Positions 28,152 to 37,776 are shown, counted from the stretch's first letter. The stretch is 51,274 nt of DNA from Candidatus Muproteobacteria bacterium (GCA_003251795.1 QKEI01000251.1:1-51274); one strand, 5' to 3'. Numbers and translations are program-made. Notes: a model not told the origin generated them from the sequence alone.

Positions 28152-29249
28152 ATGAAAAGACTGATTACAACTGTACTCGCCGGCGCCACCCTGGCCCTGC
28201 TGGGTATTAGCTCTGCCCAGGCGGATATTCTGATCGCCGTCGCCGGGCCGATGACGGGCCAATATGCGTCATTTGGCGAGCAGATGCGCCGTGGCGCCGA
28301 AATGGCTGTCAAGGACATCAACGCTACGGGTGGCTTGCTCGGCCAGAAGGTGCAACTGACGGTAGGTGACGACGCGTGCGACCCGAAGCAAGCGGTGGCG
28401 GTAGCCAACAAGTTCGCCAGCCAGAAGGTGGCATTCGTCGCCGGCCACTTTTGCTCGGGCTCATCGATCCCGGCCTCCAAGGTCTACTTCGAGGAGAACA
28501 TTGTGCAGATCTCGCCGGCCTCGACCAACCCGAAGCTGACCGAGGAGCAACCCGGATCCAACACCTTCCGCACCTGCGGCCGTGACGATCAGCAGGGTAC
28601 CGTTGCCGGCGACTTTATGACCAAGCACTACAAGGGCAAGAAGATCGCTATCCTGCATGACAAGACCGCCTACGGTAAAGGTCTGGCCGATGAGACGAAG
28701 AAGCAGCTCGAAAAGAACCGTGTCAAACCCGCGATGTACGAAGCCTATACTGCTGGCGAGAAGGATTACTCGGCATTGGTCTCGAAGATGAAGAAAGCAG
28801 GCATCGACGTGATGTACGTGGGTGGCTACCACACCGAAGCTGGACTGATGATTCGTCAGGCACGTGAACAGGGCTACAATGTTCAGCTCGTTTCGGGCGA
28901 TGCGTTGGTCACCGATGAATTCTGGAAGATCACCGGTCCCGCGGGCGCAGGTACGCTCATGACCTTCAGTCCCGACCCGCGCAAGAATCCGGCGGCAGCG
29001 CCAGTCGTGAAGGAGTTTCGTGACTCAGGCTACGAGCCAGAGGGCTACACGCTTTATACCTATGGTGCGATTCAGGCTTGGGTAGGTGCCGTGACTGCTG
29101 CGAATTCCACAAAGACCCGCGAAGTAATCAAGGCTCTGCGGAAGAAGCAGTTTGAGACCGTGCTGGGTACGGTCGGCTTCGACAAGAAGGGTGATGTCAC
29201 CGCTCCCGGGTATGTGTTCTACGTTTGGAAGGACGGCAAGTACGACTAA
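28152..29249 (+). CDS. livK: Branched-chain amino acid ABC transporter substrate-binding protein LivK
   Basis: A 365-residue periplasmic binding protein of the Leu/Ile/Val type. A signal peptide (MKRLITTVLAGATLALLGIS, then SAQA) precedes ILIAVAGPMTGQYASFGEQM. Two Rossmann-like lobes follow, with VGDDACDPKQAVAVANKFAS, HFCSGSSIPASKVY, the YGKGLADETKKQL segment and a C-terminal GYVFYVWKDGKYD. A strong AGGAGGATTTTCC ribosome-binding site precedes ATG 28152, consistent with high expression. It ends in a canonical terminator, so it closes the liv operon or forms its own unit. Confidence 0.95.
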   Translation: MKRLITTVLAGATLALLGISSAQADILIAVAGPMTGQYASFGEQMRRGAEMAVKDINATGGLLGQKVQLTVGDDACDPKQAVAVANKFASQKVAFVAGHFCSGSSIPASKVYFEENIVQISPASTNPKLTEEQPGSNTFRTCGRDDQQGTVAGDFMTKHYKGKKIAILHDKTAYGKGLADETKKQLEKNRVKPAMYEAYTAGEKDYSALVSKMKKAGIDVMYVGGYHTEAGLMIRQAREQGYNVQLVSGDALVTDEFWKITGPAGAGTLMTFSPDPRKNPAAAPVVKEFRDSGYEPEGYTLYTYGAIQAWVGAVTAANSTKTREVIKALRKKQFETVLGTVGFDKKGDVTAPGYVFYVWKDGKYD

Positions 29250-29280
29250 TGTAGGTCTTTTACCGGTTTCACGTCATCCA

Positions 29281-29314
29281 ACCCGGCGGCCTGTGACTGG
29301 CCGCCGGGTTTTTT
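29281..29314 (+). terminator. Rho-independent terminator after livK
   Basis: ACCCGGCGGCC (29281-29291) pairs perfectly with GGCCGCCGGGT (29299-29309) around a seven-base loop and runs straight into six T residues. It lies 31 bases after the livK stop and is the clearest terminator in the window. Confidence 0.95.
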
Positions 29315-29411
29315 GTTGACCACATTAGCCGCTAGCGACCCACCTAAACTCTGCTAGCATTTATGTAGATACCCCGTCCTCCAGCTGTTATTCGTAACGA
29401 ATGTGAATTCC

Positions 29412-30254
29412 ATGCGCACCGGCAGTCTCTCATGTCTCAGCGCCCATACCTTCCACCGCATGGCCTTCGCCGATTGGGGTGATGCGGCCAACGAGCGGCT
29501 ACTGCTTTGCGTTCATGGACTGACGCGCAACGGCCGTGATTTCGATTTTCTCGCAGCGGCGCTGCAGGACAGTTACCGCGTCGTGTGTCCGGATGTCGTA
29601 GGGCGCGGCGCCAGCGACTGGCTCACCGTCAAACAGGATTATAGCTACCAGACGTATTGCGCCAACATGGCCGCACTCATCGCTTGGCTACGAGTGGAGC
29701 AGGTCGATTGGGTGGGTACGTCGATGGGCGGTATTATCGGTATGTTGCTGGCAGCCCAGACTAACACGCCAATTCGCCGACTCGTGCTCAATGACGTTGG
29801 GGCTTTCATCCCCAAAGCAGCACTTGAGTACATAGAAGAGTATGTCGGCATCGACCCGCGCTTTGATCGCCTCGATGAGGTCGAGCATTATCTGCGCCGC
29901 ATCCACGCGGGTTTCGGCCCACTGACCGACGAACAGTGGGCTCATCTTGCGCGGCATAGCGCCAAGCAGACTGATGATGGCCGTTACGCGCTCGTTTACG
30001 ACCCCGGCATCGCCCACGTGTTTCGCGCAGGCAACCACGAGGACGTCCATTTGTGGACAGTGTGGGACCGAATCCGTTGCCCAGTGCTGGTCATCCGCGG
30101 CGCCAATTCCGACCTGCTGCCGGCGGACACCGTCGCCGAGATGCGCCAGCGCGGTCCGCAAGTAGATGTCGTGGAGCTGCCGGGAATAGGACACGCACCG
30201 GCATTGATGTCGAACGATCAGATCAAAATCGTTCGCGATTGGCTGGGTTCGTGA
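29412..30254 (+). CDS. Alpha/beta-fold hydrolase
   Basis: A roughly 280-residue hydrolase from ATG 29412 (GTG 29403 would add three residues). The fold's signatures are LLLCVHGLTRNGRDFDFL for the oxyanion hole, the nucleophile elbow GTSMGGIIGMLLA with its serine, and the C-terminal GIGHAPALMSNDQIKIVRDW with the catalytic histidine; an acid is expected in RGANSDLLPADTV. The substrate class (ester, lactone, peroxide or amide) cannot be read from sequence. It stands alone after the liv terminator and is convergent with the succinate-semialdehyde dehydrogenase gene across a structured repeat region. Confidence 0.88.
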   Translation: MRTGSLSCLSAHTFHRMAFADWGDAANERLLLCVHGLTRNGRDFDFLAAALQDSYRVVCPDVVGRGASDWLTVKQDYSYQTYCANMAALIAWLRVEQVDWVGTSMGGIIGMLLAAQTNTPIRRLVLNDVGAFIPKAALEYIEEYVGIDPRFDRLDEVEHYLRRIHAGFGPLTDEQWAHLARHSAKQTDDGRYALVYDPGIAHVFRAGNHEDVHLWTVWDRIRCPVLVIRGANSDLLPADTVAEMRQRGPQVDVVELPGIGHAPALMSNDQIKIVRDWLGS

Positions 30255-30277
30255 TTCGCTACTCGGCCACTCTTGTG

Positions 30278-30415
30278 CATCCCTGCACCCGCGATGCATA
30301 GGGATGTGCGAGTGCGGCGGTAGGCAGGAAGCCATAAGCCGCCGGCACTCGTGCGTCCCGCAAGGGCGTGGACAGGATGTCGCGCCCGACCGCCGAGACA
30401 GGGATGTCTCGTCGG
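30278..30415. repeat. Cluster of palindromic extragenic repeats
   Basis: At least four hairpins in a row fill the 229-base gap between convergent genes. CATCCCT/AGGGATG pairs 30278-30284 with 30300-30306. GAGTGCGGCGG (30310-30320) pairs with 30339-30350, with one bulge. GGGCG and GACA pair with TGTC and CGCCC within 30364-30387. GAGACA/TGTCTC pairs 30395-30400 with 30405-30410, extended by CCGAC/GTCGG. Three of them share a (G)ACAGGGATGTC-like core. It resembles repeats seen at gene ends in many gammaproteobacteria and is often mispredicted as coding. I see no gene in it. Confidence 0.7.
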
Positions 30416-30483
30416 GAGGCGCCGGGGCGCAGGCGGACAAAGGCGGAAGCCTGGAGCCGCACGCTGATACCGACAAGCCAAGT

Positions 30484-31962
30484 CTAACTATCGATGCCGC
30501 CGAGGCAGAGGTACTTGATCTCGAGGAACTCGTCGATCCCGTACTTCGAGCCCTCGCGACCGATACCGGACTCCTTCATGCCGCCGAAGGGTGCGACCTC
30601 ATTAGAGATGATGCCCTCATTGATGCCGACGATGCCGTATTCCAGCGCCTCGGAGACCCGCCAGATCCGTCCGATATCACGGCTGTAAAAGTACGCGGCC
30701 AAACCGAACTCCGTGTCATTGGCAAGACGAATCGCTTCGTCTTCGTTCTTGAAGCGGAACAGTGGCGCCACTGGACCGAAGGTTTCTTCATTGGCAACGG
30801 CCATATCCGGCGTGACATTGGCCAACACCGTTGGCTGAAAGAACGTCCCACCGAGTGCATGGCGCGAACCGCCAACCACGACCTTGGCACCTTTCTTGGT
30901 CGCATCGGCGATGTGCGACTCGACCTTCTCCACGGCGCGCATGTCGATCAATGGGCCCTGCTGTACGCCCTCTTCCAAACCATTGCCCACCTTCAGTTTG
31001 CCCGCGGCGTCCGCCAGCTTTGCCGCAAAAGCATCATAGATGCGGTCCTGCACCAGCAGCCGATTGGCGCATACGCACGTCTGACCAGTGTTGCGGTATT
31101 TTGACGCCATGGCACCGATCACCGCCGCATCGAGATCGGCATCGTCGAAGACAATAAAGGGCGCGTTGCCACCAAGCTCGAGCGAGACCTTTTTCACGGT
31201 GCCGGCACACTGCGCCATCAATAACTTGCCCACCTCGGTAGAACCGGTGAAGCCAAGCTTGCGCACCGTCGGGTTCGTCGTAAGTTCCTTGCCGATCACG
31301 CTCGCTTGCCCAGTGATGACGTTGAACACGCCTTTGGGGATCCCCGCCTGTCCGGCCAGCTCGGCGAGTGCGAGCGCCGTGTACGGCGTCTGCGAAGCGG
31401 GCTTACAAACCACCGTGCAACCGGCGGCGAGCGCCGGTCCGCACTTGCGCGTGATCATCGCCGCCGGAAAGTTCCACGGTGTAATCGCGGCCACGACACC
31501 AATCGGCTGCTTCAACACGACAATGCGCTTGCCGTGCAGCGGATGCGGCATGACATCGCCGTAGACGCGCTTGCCCTCCTCGGCAAACCATTCGATGAAA
31601 GAAGCACCATAGGCGATCTCGCCACGCGACTCGGTGAGCGGCTTACCCTGCTCGCTGGTCATCAGAACCGCCAGGTCTTCCTGGTTGCGCATGATCAGCT
31701 CGTACCATTTGCGCAGAATATTTGCGCGTTCCTTGCCGGTCATCGCGCGCCAGCCGGGCCAAGCCGCATCGGCAGCGGCAATCGCGCGGCGCGTGTCTTC
31801 CGTACCCATGGAGGGCACGGTGCCAATCACGCTGCCGGTGGCTGGATTTGTCACTTCGATGGTGGCCCCGTCCTTCGCACCCACCCAGGCACCATCGACA
31901 TAGCAACGCTCGCGCAACAGGGATCCGTTATTTACCTTTACGGTTGCAACATTCACGTTCAC
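30484..31962 (-). CDS. gabD: NAD(P)-dependent succinate-semialdehyde dehydrogenase
   Basis: A 492-residue aldehyde dehydrogenase that would oxidise succinate semialdehyde to succinate. The start is GTG 31962, seven bases behind GGAGGG; a TTG at 31977 is unlikely. Motifs include TPWNFPAAMITRKCGPALAA, the general-base glutamate in LELGGNAPFIVFDDADLD, the catalytic Cys in NTGQTCVCANRLLV and the C-terminal PFGGMKESGIGREGSKYGID, typical of GabD. It lies 105 bases downstream of the hydroxyacid-oxoacid transhydrogenase gene on the same strand. Since that enzyme makes succinate semialdehyde, the pair forms a coherent route for 4-hydroxybutyrate. Confidence 0.9.
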   Translation of the reverse strand: MNVNVATVKVNNGSLLRERCYVDGAWVGAKDGATIEVTNPATGSVIGTVPSMGTEDTRRAIAAADAAWPGWRAMTGKERANILRKWYELIMRNQEDLAVLMTSEQGKPLTESRGEIAYGASFIEWFAEEGKRVYGDVMPHPLHGKRIVVLKQPIGVVAAITPWNFPAAMITRKCGPALAAGCTVVCKPASQTPYTALALAELAGQAGIPKGVFNVITGQASVIGKELTTNPTVRKLGFTGSTEVGKLLMAQCAGTVKKVSLELGGNAPFIVFDDADLDAAVIGAMASKYRNTGQTCVCANRLLVQDRIYDAFAAKLADAAGKLKVGNGLEEGVQQGPLIDMRAVEKVESHIADATKKGAKVVVGGSRHALGGTFFQPTVLANVTPDMAVANEETFGPVAPLFRFKNEDEAIRLANDTEFGLAAYFYSRDIGRIWRVSEALEYGIVGINEGIISNEVAPFGGMKESGIGREGSKYGIDEFLEIKYLCLGGIDS

Positions 31963-32067
31963 AGCGATACCCTCCAATGGATTTCTTGCTCTGAGTAGAT
32001 CTCAGGCCAATAGAATCATCACTCGCGACATTATGCCGCCTGACCCCTGCGGGTGGCAAAGCGCGGC

Positions 32068-33375
32068 CTACCAGTAGGAGAAACCGCCGCGATAAAGCTC
32101 CTGCAGGTCCTGCTCTTGCACCGGGATGGGCGAGTTCTTCAACAAGCGTTCCTGGGCAATGGCACCCTTGGCCAGCGCCGGGATGTCGCGCTCGCTGTAG
32201 CCGACGCCGGAGATACCGTTCGGCATTCCCGTTTGTCGCATCATGCTGATGAGATGGGCGGCGAGCACTTCACCGGCCTCTTGCGGTTTCACATCGCGTA
32301 CGTCGGCACCGAGATAAGCCGCTCCCTCGAGGTGGCGCTCGGGGCAGGCACTGGCAGTGAAACGAAACGCAGAAGGTGAGTTGACGATCACCGACATGCC
32401 GTGCGGGCAGATAGGTTCCTCCTGCGGGTAACCAGCCGGTCGAAAGTCTCGCACGAGACCGGCCACCGAGTAAGACATGCCGTGCGGGATGTGCACCCCG
32501 GAGTTGCCGAAGGCAATGCCCGCCAGCGTCGCCGCCAACATCATGCTGTCGCGCGCCTCGTAGTCGGCGGCATCGGCCACCGCGCGTACCAGATAGCGAC
32601 CGGTACGCCGCAGTGCCTCGACGCAACCGATATCGCTGAAAGGGTTGGCACCTTGGCTCATAGGTCGCAGATCCGGCCGCGCAGGCATGGCCCGTTGCGT
32701 GTAAGGCATGGCCGTATACGATTCCAGCGCGTGACTCAGGACGTCGAAGCCGCTCGCGGCGACCACATTAGCCGGCAATGTGTACGTTACCGTCGGATCG
32801 ATCAGGCTCAAGGTCGGCCGTAATGCCCGGTGAGCGATACCGGTCTTCGACTTCATGGCCAACAGATCGAACACGGCGATGCCGGTGCACTCGCTGCCCG
32901 TACCCGACGTAGTCGGGCAGGCGATGTGCGGCTTCAACGGACCCGGTACCGGCCGTGCCTCGCCAATCGGCGCGTTCACATAGGTCATGAAATCGGCCGG
33001 GTAGGTCGAATACAGGTTCGCTGCTTTGCACGTATCCATGACCGAGCCGCCGCCGACGGAGATGAAGCCATCGAATTTACCCTCCGAGGCAAATTTCGAG
33101 GCCGCCACAAACGATATGTCGGTGGGCTCGACGTGCACCTCATCGTATACCGCCACGTCTACATCGGCCGCGCGCAAAGCCTTTACCACCGTTGCTACCG
33201 CTTCAAGCTTTGCCACGCCGCGGTCGGTGTACAAAGCCACGCGCCTGAGGCCCAACCGCTTGGCGTCATGGCCGATCTCGGCCAGCACTCCCGCGCCGAA
33301 CCGGATCGCGCTGGGATCGACCGCGAAGACTGACTCGTGACCGTCTGTGAATTCATAATAGTGACAACAACCCAT
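32068..33375 (-). CDS. Hydroxyacid-oxoacid transhydrogenase (iron-containing ADH family)
   Basis: A 435-residue iron-dependent alcohol dehydrogenase closest to the ADHFE1/HOT group, which oxidises 4-hydroxybutyrate to succinate semialdehyde while reducing 2-oxoglutarate to D-2-hydroxyglutarate. HOT-type blocks are [69 protein letters not shown] and [16 protein letters not shown]; the histidines there are metal ligands. ATG 33375 follows AAGGGGGCGAG and starts [12 protein letters not shown]. The longer open frame to 33612 overlaps panC and is rejected. It is upstream of and probably co-transcribed with the succinate-semialdehyde dehydrogenase. Confidence 0.88.
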   Translation of the reverse strand: MGCCHYYEFTDGHESVFAVDPSAIRFGAGVLAEIGHDAKRLGLRRVALYTDRGVAKLEAVATVVKALRAADVDVAVYDEVHVEPTDISFVAASKFASEGKFDGFISVGGGSVMDTCKAANLYSTYPADFMTYVNAPIGEARPVPGPLKPHIACPTTSGTGSECTGIAVFDLLAMKSKTGIAHRALRPTLSLIDPTVTYTLPANVVAASGFDVLSHALESYTAMPYTQRAMPARPDLRPMSQGANPFSDIGCVEALRRTGRYLVRAVADAADYEARDSMMLAATLAGIAFGNSGVHIPHGMSYSVAGLVRDFRPAGYPQEEPICPHGMSVIVNSPSAFRFTASACPERHLEGAAYLGADVRDVKPQEAGEVLAAHLISMMRQTGMPNGISGVGYSERDIPALAKGAIAQERLLKNSPIPVQEQDLQELYRGGFSYW

Positions 33376-33512
33376 ATCTCGCCCCCTTGCTCTACGCAAC
33401 AACGCTATCGCTATTGTCCGGCATTTGCCGTACCGCTGCCTAGCGGAATAGGACAGTATGTCGAGATACCCCTGATGGACAGGACACTGATCTGTGTGGC
33501 AGCCTGTAAGCG

Positions 33513-34379
33513 ATGATGCTGCGACTACCGGATCCAAAAAATGCACGCCGCTGGTGCGCCGAGCAGCGCGCCGCTGGGCGCACCATCGGCTTCGTGCCGA
33601 CCATGGGGGCACTACACCCCGGGCATATGGAACTCTTGCGGCGAGCGCGGGCGGAAAACGATGTGAGCTGCGTCAGCATTTTCGTCAACCCGCTTCAGTT
33701 CAACGACCCGAAAGATCTCGCGAGCTATCCGCGCGACTCCGAGAAGGACGCGCGCATGCTCGAAGAGGCCGGCTGCGACATGATCTTCACCGGCACACTG
33801 GAGCAGTTTTTCCCCGAGGTCGAAAGCCTCGAGCAGATCGTCAAACGCCATCCCGGCCCGGGCGCCGAGGGGGTCGAAGGCGCGGCCCGGCCCGGACATT
33901 TCGCGGGGGTGGCGACCATCTGCGAGCGGCTGTTCAAGGTCGTTGGCCCGACTCGGGCCTACTTCGGCGAAAAGGACTTCCAGCAGACGCTCGTCATCAA
34001 AGACCTGACGCGGGCGCTCGGTTACCCCGAGATCGTCGTGTGCCCAACGGTGCGCGAACCCTCCGGGCTCGCCTGGTCCTCGCGCAATTATCTGTTGAGC
34101 GAGGCAGACCGCGTGCAGGCTGCCTGTCTCTCGCGAGGGTTGTTTGCCGCGCGCGCTACCTGGCGCACTGGCGAGCGTGACCCGGCTCGGTTGCGCAAAG
34201 TGCTGTTACAGGAGCTGCAAGTTGAGGGCGTAGAGCCTGAGTATGCCGAGGTACGCGACCCGGAGGCGTGGAGGCCCGACCCACCGAACGGACCGATGAC
34301 GCGCGCGCAAGCGTTGGTGGCGGCGCGCGTCGGCAGGGTGCGCTTAATCGATACCCTGCGCCTCGACACGAACGACTAA
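33513..34379 (+). CDS. panC: Pantothenate synthetase PanC
   Basis: A 288-residue enzyme that joins pantoate and beta-alanine with ATP to form pantothenate, the CoA precursor. The HIGH-like motif is HPGH at 35-38 in [19 protein letters not shown]. Other family blocks are [40 protein letters not shown] and the WSSRNYLLS segment that holds the KMSKS-like region. ATG 33513 is immediately followed by a second ATG. No panB or panD is adjacent. It is divergent from the transhydrogenase gene and convergent with mmsA. Its beta-alanine substrate is shared with the neighbouring omega-amino acid genes, which may not be an accident. Confidence 0.95.
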   Translation: MMLRLPDPKNARRWCAEQRAAGRTIGFVPTMGALHPGHMELLRRARAENDVSCVSIFVNPLQFNDPKDLASYPRDSEKDARMLEEAGCDMIFTGTLEQFFPEVESLEQIVKRHPGPGAEGVEGAARPGHFAGVATICERLFKVVGPTRAYFGEKDFQQTLVIKDLTRALGYPEIVVCPTVREPSGLAWSSRNYLLSEADRVQAACLSRGLFAARATWRTGERDPARLRKVLLQELQVEGVEPEYAEVRDPEAWRPDPPNGPMTRAQALVAARVGRVRLIDTLRLDTND

Positions 34380-34390
34380 TATCAACTACT

Positions 34391-34445
34391 CAACGCAAAG
34401 ATTCTCTATCAATGAAAAACTTTGCGTCTCTGCGTCTTTGCGTTG
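34391..34445. terminator. Hairpin with octamer repeats between panC and mmsA
   Basis: CAACGCAAAG (34391-34400) is the exact reverse complement of CTTTGCGTTG (34436-34445). The right arm is the third of three tandem octamers, CTTTGCGT, CTCTGCGT and CTTTGCGT (34420-34443). GAAGTTTTT follows on the plus strand. The position between convergent genes supports a terminator, at least for panC, although the loop is long and the other octamers could pair instead. Confidence 0.5.
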
Positions 34446-34454
34446 GAAGTTTTT

Positions 34455-35972
34455 CTAGTGTTCGCCGCCGCCGCGGAAATGGTACTGGGCGCCCGAGCGG
34501 ATGCCGGAAGGCCAACGCGTGGTGATGGTCTTCAATTTTGTAAAGAATCTCACGCCCTCGGGTCCGTGCATGTAGAGATCGCCGAACAGCGAGCGCTTCC
34601 AACCGCCGAAGCTGTGATAGGCGACCGGCACCGGTATCGGCACATTCACACCGACCATGCCGATCTTCACCGCGCTCGTGAAATCGCGGGCGGCATCGCC
34701 GTCACGAGTGAAAATCGCCGCACCGTTGCCGAGCTCATGGTCGTTAACCAGTTTGACCGCTTCGTCGTAGTCCTTGGCACGCACAATGCCCAGCACCGGA
34801 CCGAAGATCTCTTCCTTGTAGATGCGCATAGTAGGCCGCACCTTGTCGAACAGGCAGCCGCCCAGGAAACAACCTTTCTCGTGACCTTTCACCTTCAAGT
34901 TGCGTCCGTCGACGACAAGCTCAGCACCCTCTTCCACGCCGAGATCGACATAACCTTTGACCTTGTCCAGATGCTGTGGCGTAACCAGTGGACCCATTTC
35001 CGCCTGCGCATCGGTATAGGGCCCGACCTTTAGGTCGCCTAGGCGAACCTTGAGACGTTCGATCAACTCATTGGCGGTCTGATCACCGACAGTCACCACA
35101 ACGGAAATGGCCATGCAGCGCTCGCCCGCCGAGCCATAGGCCGCGCCCATCACGGCATCGACCGTCTGATCCATGTCGGCATCGGGCATCACCACCATGT
35201 GGTTCTTCGCACCGGTAAGCGCTTGCACGCGCTTGCCGTGCGCACACCCGGTTTTGTAGACGTACTCCCCGACCGGTGCCGAGCCGACGAAACTGATCGC
35301 ACCGACATCGGCATCCGTCAGCAATGCGTCCACCGCCTCCTTATCACCATTGACGACATTCAATACGCCCGCTGGCAGACCTGCCTCGGTGGCAAGCTCA
35401 GACAATCGCAGCGTCACGGACGGATCCTTTTCCGACGGTTTCAACACAAACGTGTTGCCGCAGGCAATGGCGATCGGGAACATCCACATCGGTACCATCG
35501 CCGGGAAGTTGAACGGCGTAATGCCGGCACACACTCCGATCGGCTGACGGATCGTGTACATATCGACACCGCGTGATACACCTTCGTTGAACTCGCCTTT
35601 CAGCAGCTGCGGGATGCCGCAGGCGAATTCCACCACCTCGAGACCACGCGTCACCGAGCCTTTGGCATCGCTGAAGGTCTTACCGTGTTCTGCTGACAAC
35701 AACTTGGCGAGATCGTCCAGCTGCTGGCGTATTAGGTCTCGCAAACGGAATAGCACTTGCGCGCGCTGTGCCGGCGGCGTTGCCGCCCAATCGGGAAAGG
35801 CCTTTAGCGCCTTCGCAATAACGCCGCGTACTTCGCTAGCACTGGCAAACGGCACGCGTGCCGTCACCTCCCCGGTCGCCGGGTTGTAGACATCCCCGAA
35901 ACGCCCGCTCGTACCTTCCACTTTCCGCCCACCGACATGGTGGTAGAGCGTGGTCTTTACCTTGGCATCCAT
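34455..35972 (-). CDS. mmsA: CoA-acylating (methyl)malonate-semialdehyde dehydrogenase
   Basis: A 505-residue aldehyde dehydrogenase that converts methylmalonate semialdehyde to propionyl-CoA, or malonate semialdehyde to acetyl-CoA, releasing CO2. ATG 35972 follows GGAGGTGAAACA at ideal spacing. MmsA features are YNPATGEVTARVPFASASEV, GITPFNFPAMVPMWMFPIAI and the catalytic Cys in GSAGERCMAISVVV, with the C-terminal SFGGWKRSLFGDLYMHGPEG. It lies 54 bases downstream of tauC on the same strand with a short hairpin between (35993-36010). Malonate semialdehyde is the product of beta-alanine transamination, so this placement suggests the transporter and aminotransferase also handle beta-alanine. 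Valine breakdown is the alternative role. Confidence 0.92.
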   Translation of the reverse strand: MDAKVKTTLYHHVGGRKVEGTSGRFGDVYNPATGEVTARVPFASASEVRGVIAKALKAFPDWAATPPAQRAQVLFRLRDLIRQQLDDLAKLLSAEHGKTFSDAKGSVTRGLEVVEFACGIPQLLKGEFNEGVSRGVDMYTIRQPIGVCAGITPFNFPAMVPMWMFPIAIACGNTFVLKPSEKDPSVTLRLSELATEAGLPAGVLNVVNGDKEAVDALLTDADVGAISFVGSAPVGEYVYKTGCAHGKRVQALTGAKNHMVVMPDADMDQTVDAVMGAAYGSAGERCMAISVVVTVGDQTANELIERLKVRLGDLKVGPYTDAQAEMGPLVTPQHLDKVKGYVDLGVEEGAELVVDGRNLKVKGHEKGCFLGGCLFDKVRPTMRIYKEEIFGPVLGIVRAKDYDEAVKLVNDHELGNGAAIFTRDGDAARDFTSAVKIGMVGVNVPIPVPVAYHSFGGWKRSLFGDLYMHGPEGVRFFTKLKTITTRWPSGIRSGAQYHFRGGGEH

Positions 35973-35992
35973 TGTTTCACCTCCAGAACGAA

Positions 35993-36010
35993 GCGACGCC
36001 AACGCGTCGC
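35993..36010 (-). promoter_or_regulatory. Hairpin between tauC and mmsA
   Basis: GCGACGC (35993-35999) and GCGTCGC (36004-36010) form a perfect seven-pair stem with a four-base loop. No T-run follows on the minus strand, so it more likely affects RNA processing or stability than termination. Confidence 0.4.
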
Positions 36011-36026
36011 GCCTCAGAGCGTAAGT

Positions 36027-36914
36027 CTACCCCTTACCCTTCCACGGCACGAGCAGACGCTCGAGATAGCGCATCAACAGATCAAACAGGTAGGCGATAC
36101 CGCCGATCACGATGATGCCCAGGATCACCACTTCCGTCACCAGGAAGTCGGATGCCTGTTGGATCATGGCACCCAAACCCTGCTGTGCGGCTACCAGCTC
36201 GGCTGCGACCAGTGTGGTCCAGCCAAAGCCGATACCGATGCGCATGCCTGTGAGAATCTCCGGCATCGCGCCCTTGAGAATGACGTGCCAGATCACCTGC
36301 ATGCGTGTCGCTCCCATGGAGTAGGCTGCATGAATCTGCTCGATCGACACCGAGCGCACACCGGCGCGGGCATTTAGCACCATCGGCGCGAAAATGGCTA
36401 GATAGATAACGATGATCTTGTTGAGCTCGCCGATACCGAACCAGATCACCATCAGCGGCAGGTACGCGAGCGGCGGGATCGGACGGTAAAACTCGATCGG
36501 TGGATCGAAGATCCCGCGCGCCACGCGGTTTACGCCCATGAGGATACCGATGGGAATGGCGGTGACGCAGGACAGGAAAAACGCGCTGAACACGCGTACG
36601 AAACTCGCCCAGGTATGCTGTATCAACGTGCCGCCACCAAAACCCTCGGTAAACACTTGAACGAATCGATCGGCGATCGCGGCCGGCGCGGGCAGAAACA
36701 GCGGCGGCAGCAGCTGCCAAACAGCTGTGACCAGGTACCACAACAACAGCAGCGTTATGCTGGATGCAATGCTGATAGCGACGCTGCTGCCCTGACCGGG
36801 GGACCCGTAGGCGTCGCCCGGCTTAGCTGGCCCTTTGCTGAAAAGGCCCCCGAGCGCCACCGCCCATTTGCCGTAAAGTTGGCCGTAGGTTTTGTCGTAG
36901 GTGCCGTCAGACAT
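36027..36914 (-). CDS. tauC: Taurine-type ABC transporter permease TauC
   Basis: A 295-residue inner-membrane permease of the SsuC/TauC/NtrB family with about six helices. The cytoplasmic coupling loop contains [20 protein letters not shown] and family blocks include [20 protein letters not shown] and [20 protein letters not shown]. The first 45 residues form a hydrophilic extension ([13 protein letters not shown]) longer than in E. coli TauC. Its start overlaps the end of tauB by eight bases, indicating coupled translation. With TauA and TauB it should import taurine and perhaps similar omega-amino acids. Confidence 0.9.
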   Translation of the reverse strand: MSDGTYDKTYGQLYGKWAVALGGLFSKGPAKPGDAYGSPGQGSSVAISIASSITLLLLWYLVTAVWQLLPPLFLPAPAAIADRFVQVFTEGFGGGTLIQHTWASFVRVFSAFFLSCVTAIPIGILMGVNRVARGIFDPPIEFYRPIPPLAYLPLMVIWFGIGELNKIIVIYLAIFAPMVLNARAGVRSVSIEQIHAAYSMGATRMQVIWHVILKGAMPEILTGMRIGIGFGWTTLVAAELVAAQQGLGAMIQQASDFLVTEVVILGIIVIGGIAYLFDLLMRYLERLLVPWKGKG

Positions 36915-37710
36915 GCTTTCCTCCTACGGCTAACTCGTCGCCGTAAATGATGCCGAGTACAGCTTCACGCATCTTGATGAAATCCGGGTGGGACTTGATC
37001 GCACGCGCATCGCGCTCCCGAAAAAACCGCTGCTGAAAGTCGAGGTCGTAGGTGTGGGTGATGCGTCCGGGCCGGGGCGACATAACGACCAGGCGCGTGG
37101 CCATGAACAGCGCCTCCTCGACGCTGTGGGTGATAAAGAACACCATCTTTTTGGTCTCGCGCCAGACGTCAAGTATGAGCTCCTGCAATGTCTCACGCGT
37201 GAGCGCGTCGAGCGCACCGAGCGGCTCATCCATCAGCAGCATTGCCGGATCACTCGTCAGCGCGCGGGCGATACCGACGCGCTGCTGCATACCCCCGGAG
37301 AGCTGGTAGATAGCGTGATTATGAAAGTCCTGCAGCCCTACGAGCGCCAGATTCTTGGCGGCGATCTCGCGCCGCTGTTCCTTGCCCATGCCCTGCAGCT
37401 TCAGCCCGAACTCAGCGTTTTCCATAACGTTCAGCCAGGGCAACAGCGCATGCTTTTGGAACACGACGCCGCGATCCGCGCCTGGGCCAACAATGTTGCG
37501 ATCATTGAGCATCACATTGCCACGGCTCGGGGCGATAAACCCGGCCATCAAGTTGAGCAACGTCGTCTTGCCGCAACCCGAAGCGCCTAAGGCCACGACG
37601 AAATCCTGATCGTGGATCGTGAGATCTATACCCTCAAGCGCGTGGACTTCCTCCCCCGCACGCTGTCCGGGGTAGATCACCGTAACATCCTGGATCTGTA
37701 AGGTGCTCAT
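36907..37710 (-). CDS. tauB: Taurine-type ABC transporter ATP-binding protein TauB
   Basis: A 267-residue ATPase from ATG 37710, which sits behind AGGAGGTGGACG; an upstream start at 37740 would lie in the intergenic terminator. Motifs are Walker [11 protein letters not shown]-loop [20 protein letters not shown], signature [15 protein letters not shown], Walker [14 protein letters not shown] and the switch His in [14 protein letters not shown]. This matches the TauB/SsuB/NrtD group. It follows tauA after a terminator-like hairpin and overlaps tauC. Confidence 0.92.
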   Translation of the reverse strand: MSTLQIQDVTVIYPGQRAGEEVHALEGIDLTIHDQDFVVALGASGCGKTTLLNLMAGFIAPSRGNVMLNDRNIVGPGADRGVVFQKHALLPWLNVMENAEFGLKLQGMGKEQRREIAAKNLALVGLQDFHNHAIYQLSGGMQQRVGIARALTSDPAMLLMDEPLGALDALTRETLQELILDVWRETKKMVFFITHSVEEALFMATRLVVMSPRPGRITHTYDLDFQQRFFRERDARAIKSHPDFIKMREAVLGIIYGDELAVGGKHV

Positions 37711-37738
37711 CGTCCACCTCCTCGGCTCGAGGACAGAC

Positions 37739-37776
37739 AAAAAGGGGCCCGATCCGATGGATTTGGACCGGGCCCC
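37739..37776 (-). terminator. Intrinsic terminator or attenuator between tauA and tauB
   Basis: Read on the minus strand, GGGGCCCGGTCC (37776-37765) pairs with GGATCGGGCCCC (37755-37744) over 12 positions with one G-U pair and a nine-base loop, followed by five T residues (37743-37739). It has every element of an intrinsic terminator inside the operon. Partial read-through would give more binding protein than ATPase and permease. Confidence 0.85.

Noticed and set aside
30304..31104. A 266-codon plus-strand open frame across the repeat cluster and SSADH
   Set aside because: It starts in palindromic repeats and continues antisense to a clear aldehyde dehydrogenase; the translation shows no family features.
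33376..33612. 79-residue extension of the HOT-type enzyme
   Set aside because: It would overlap the divergent panC start, and ATG 33375 has a good ribosome-binding site and matches the family N-terminus.
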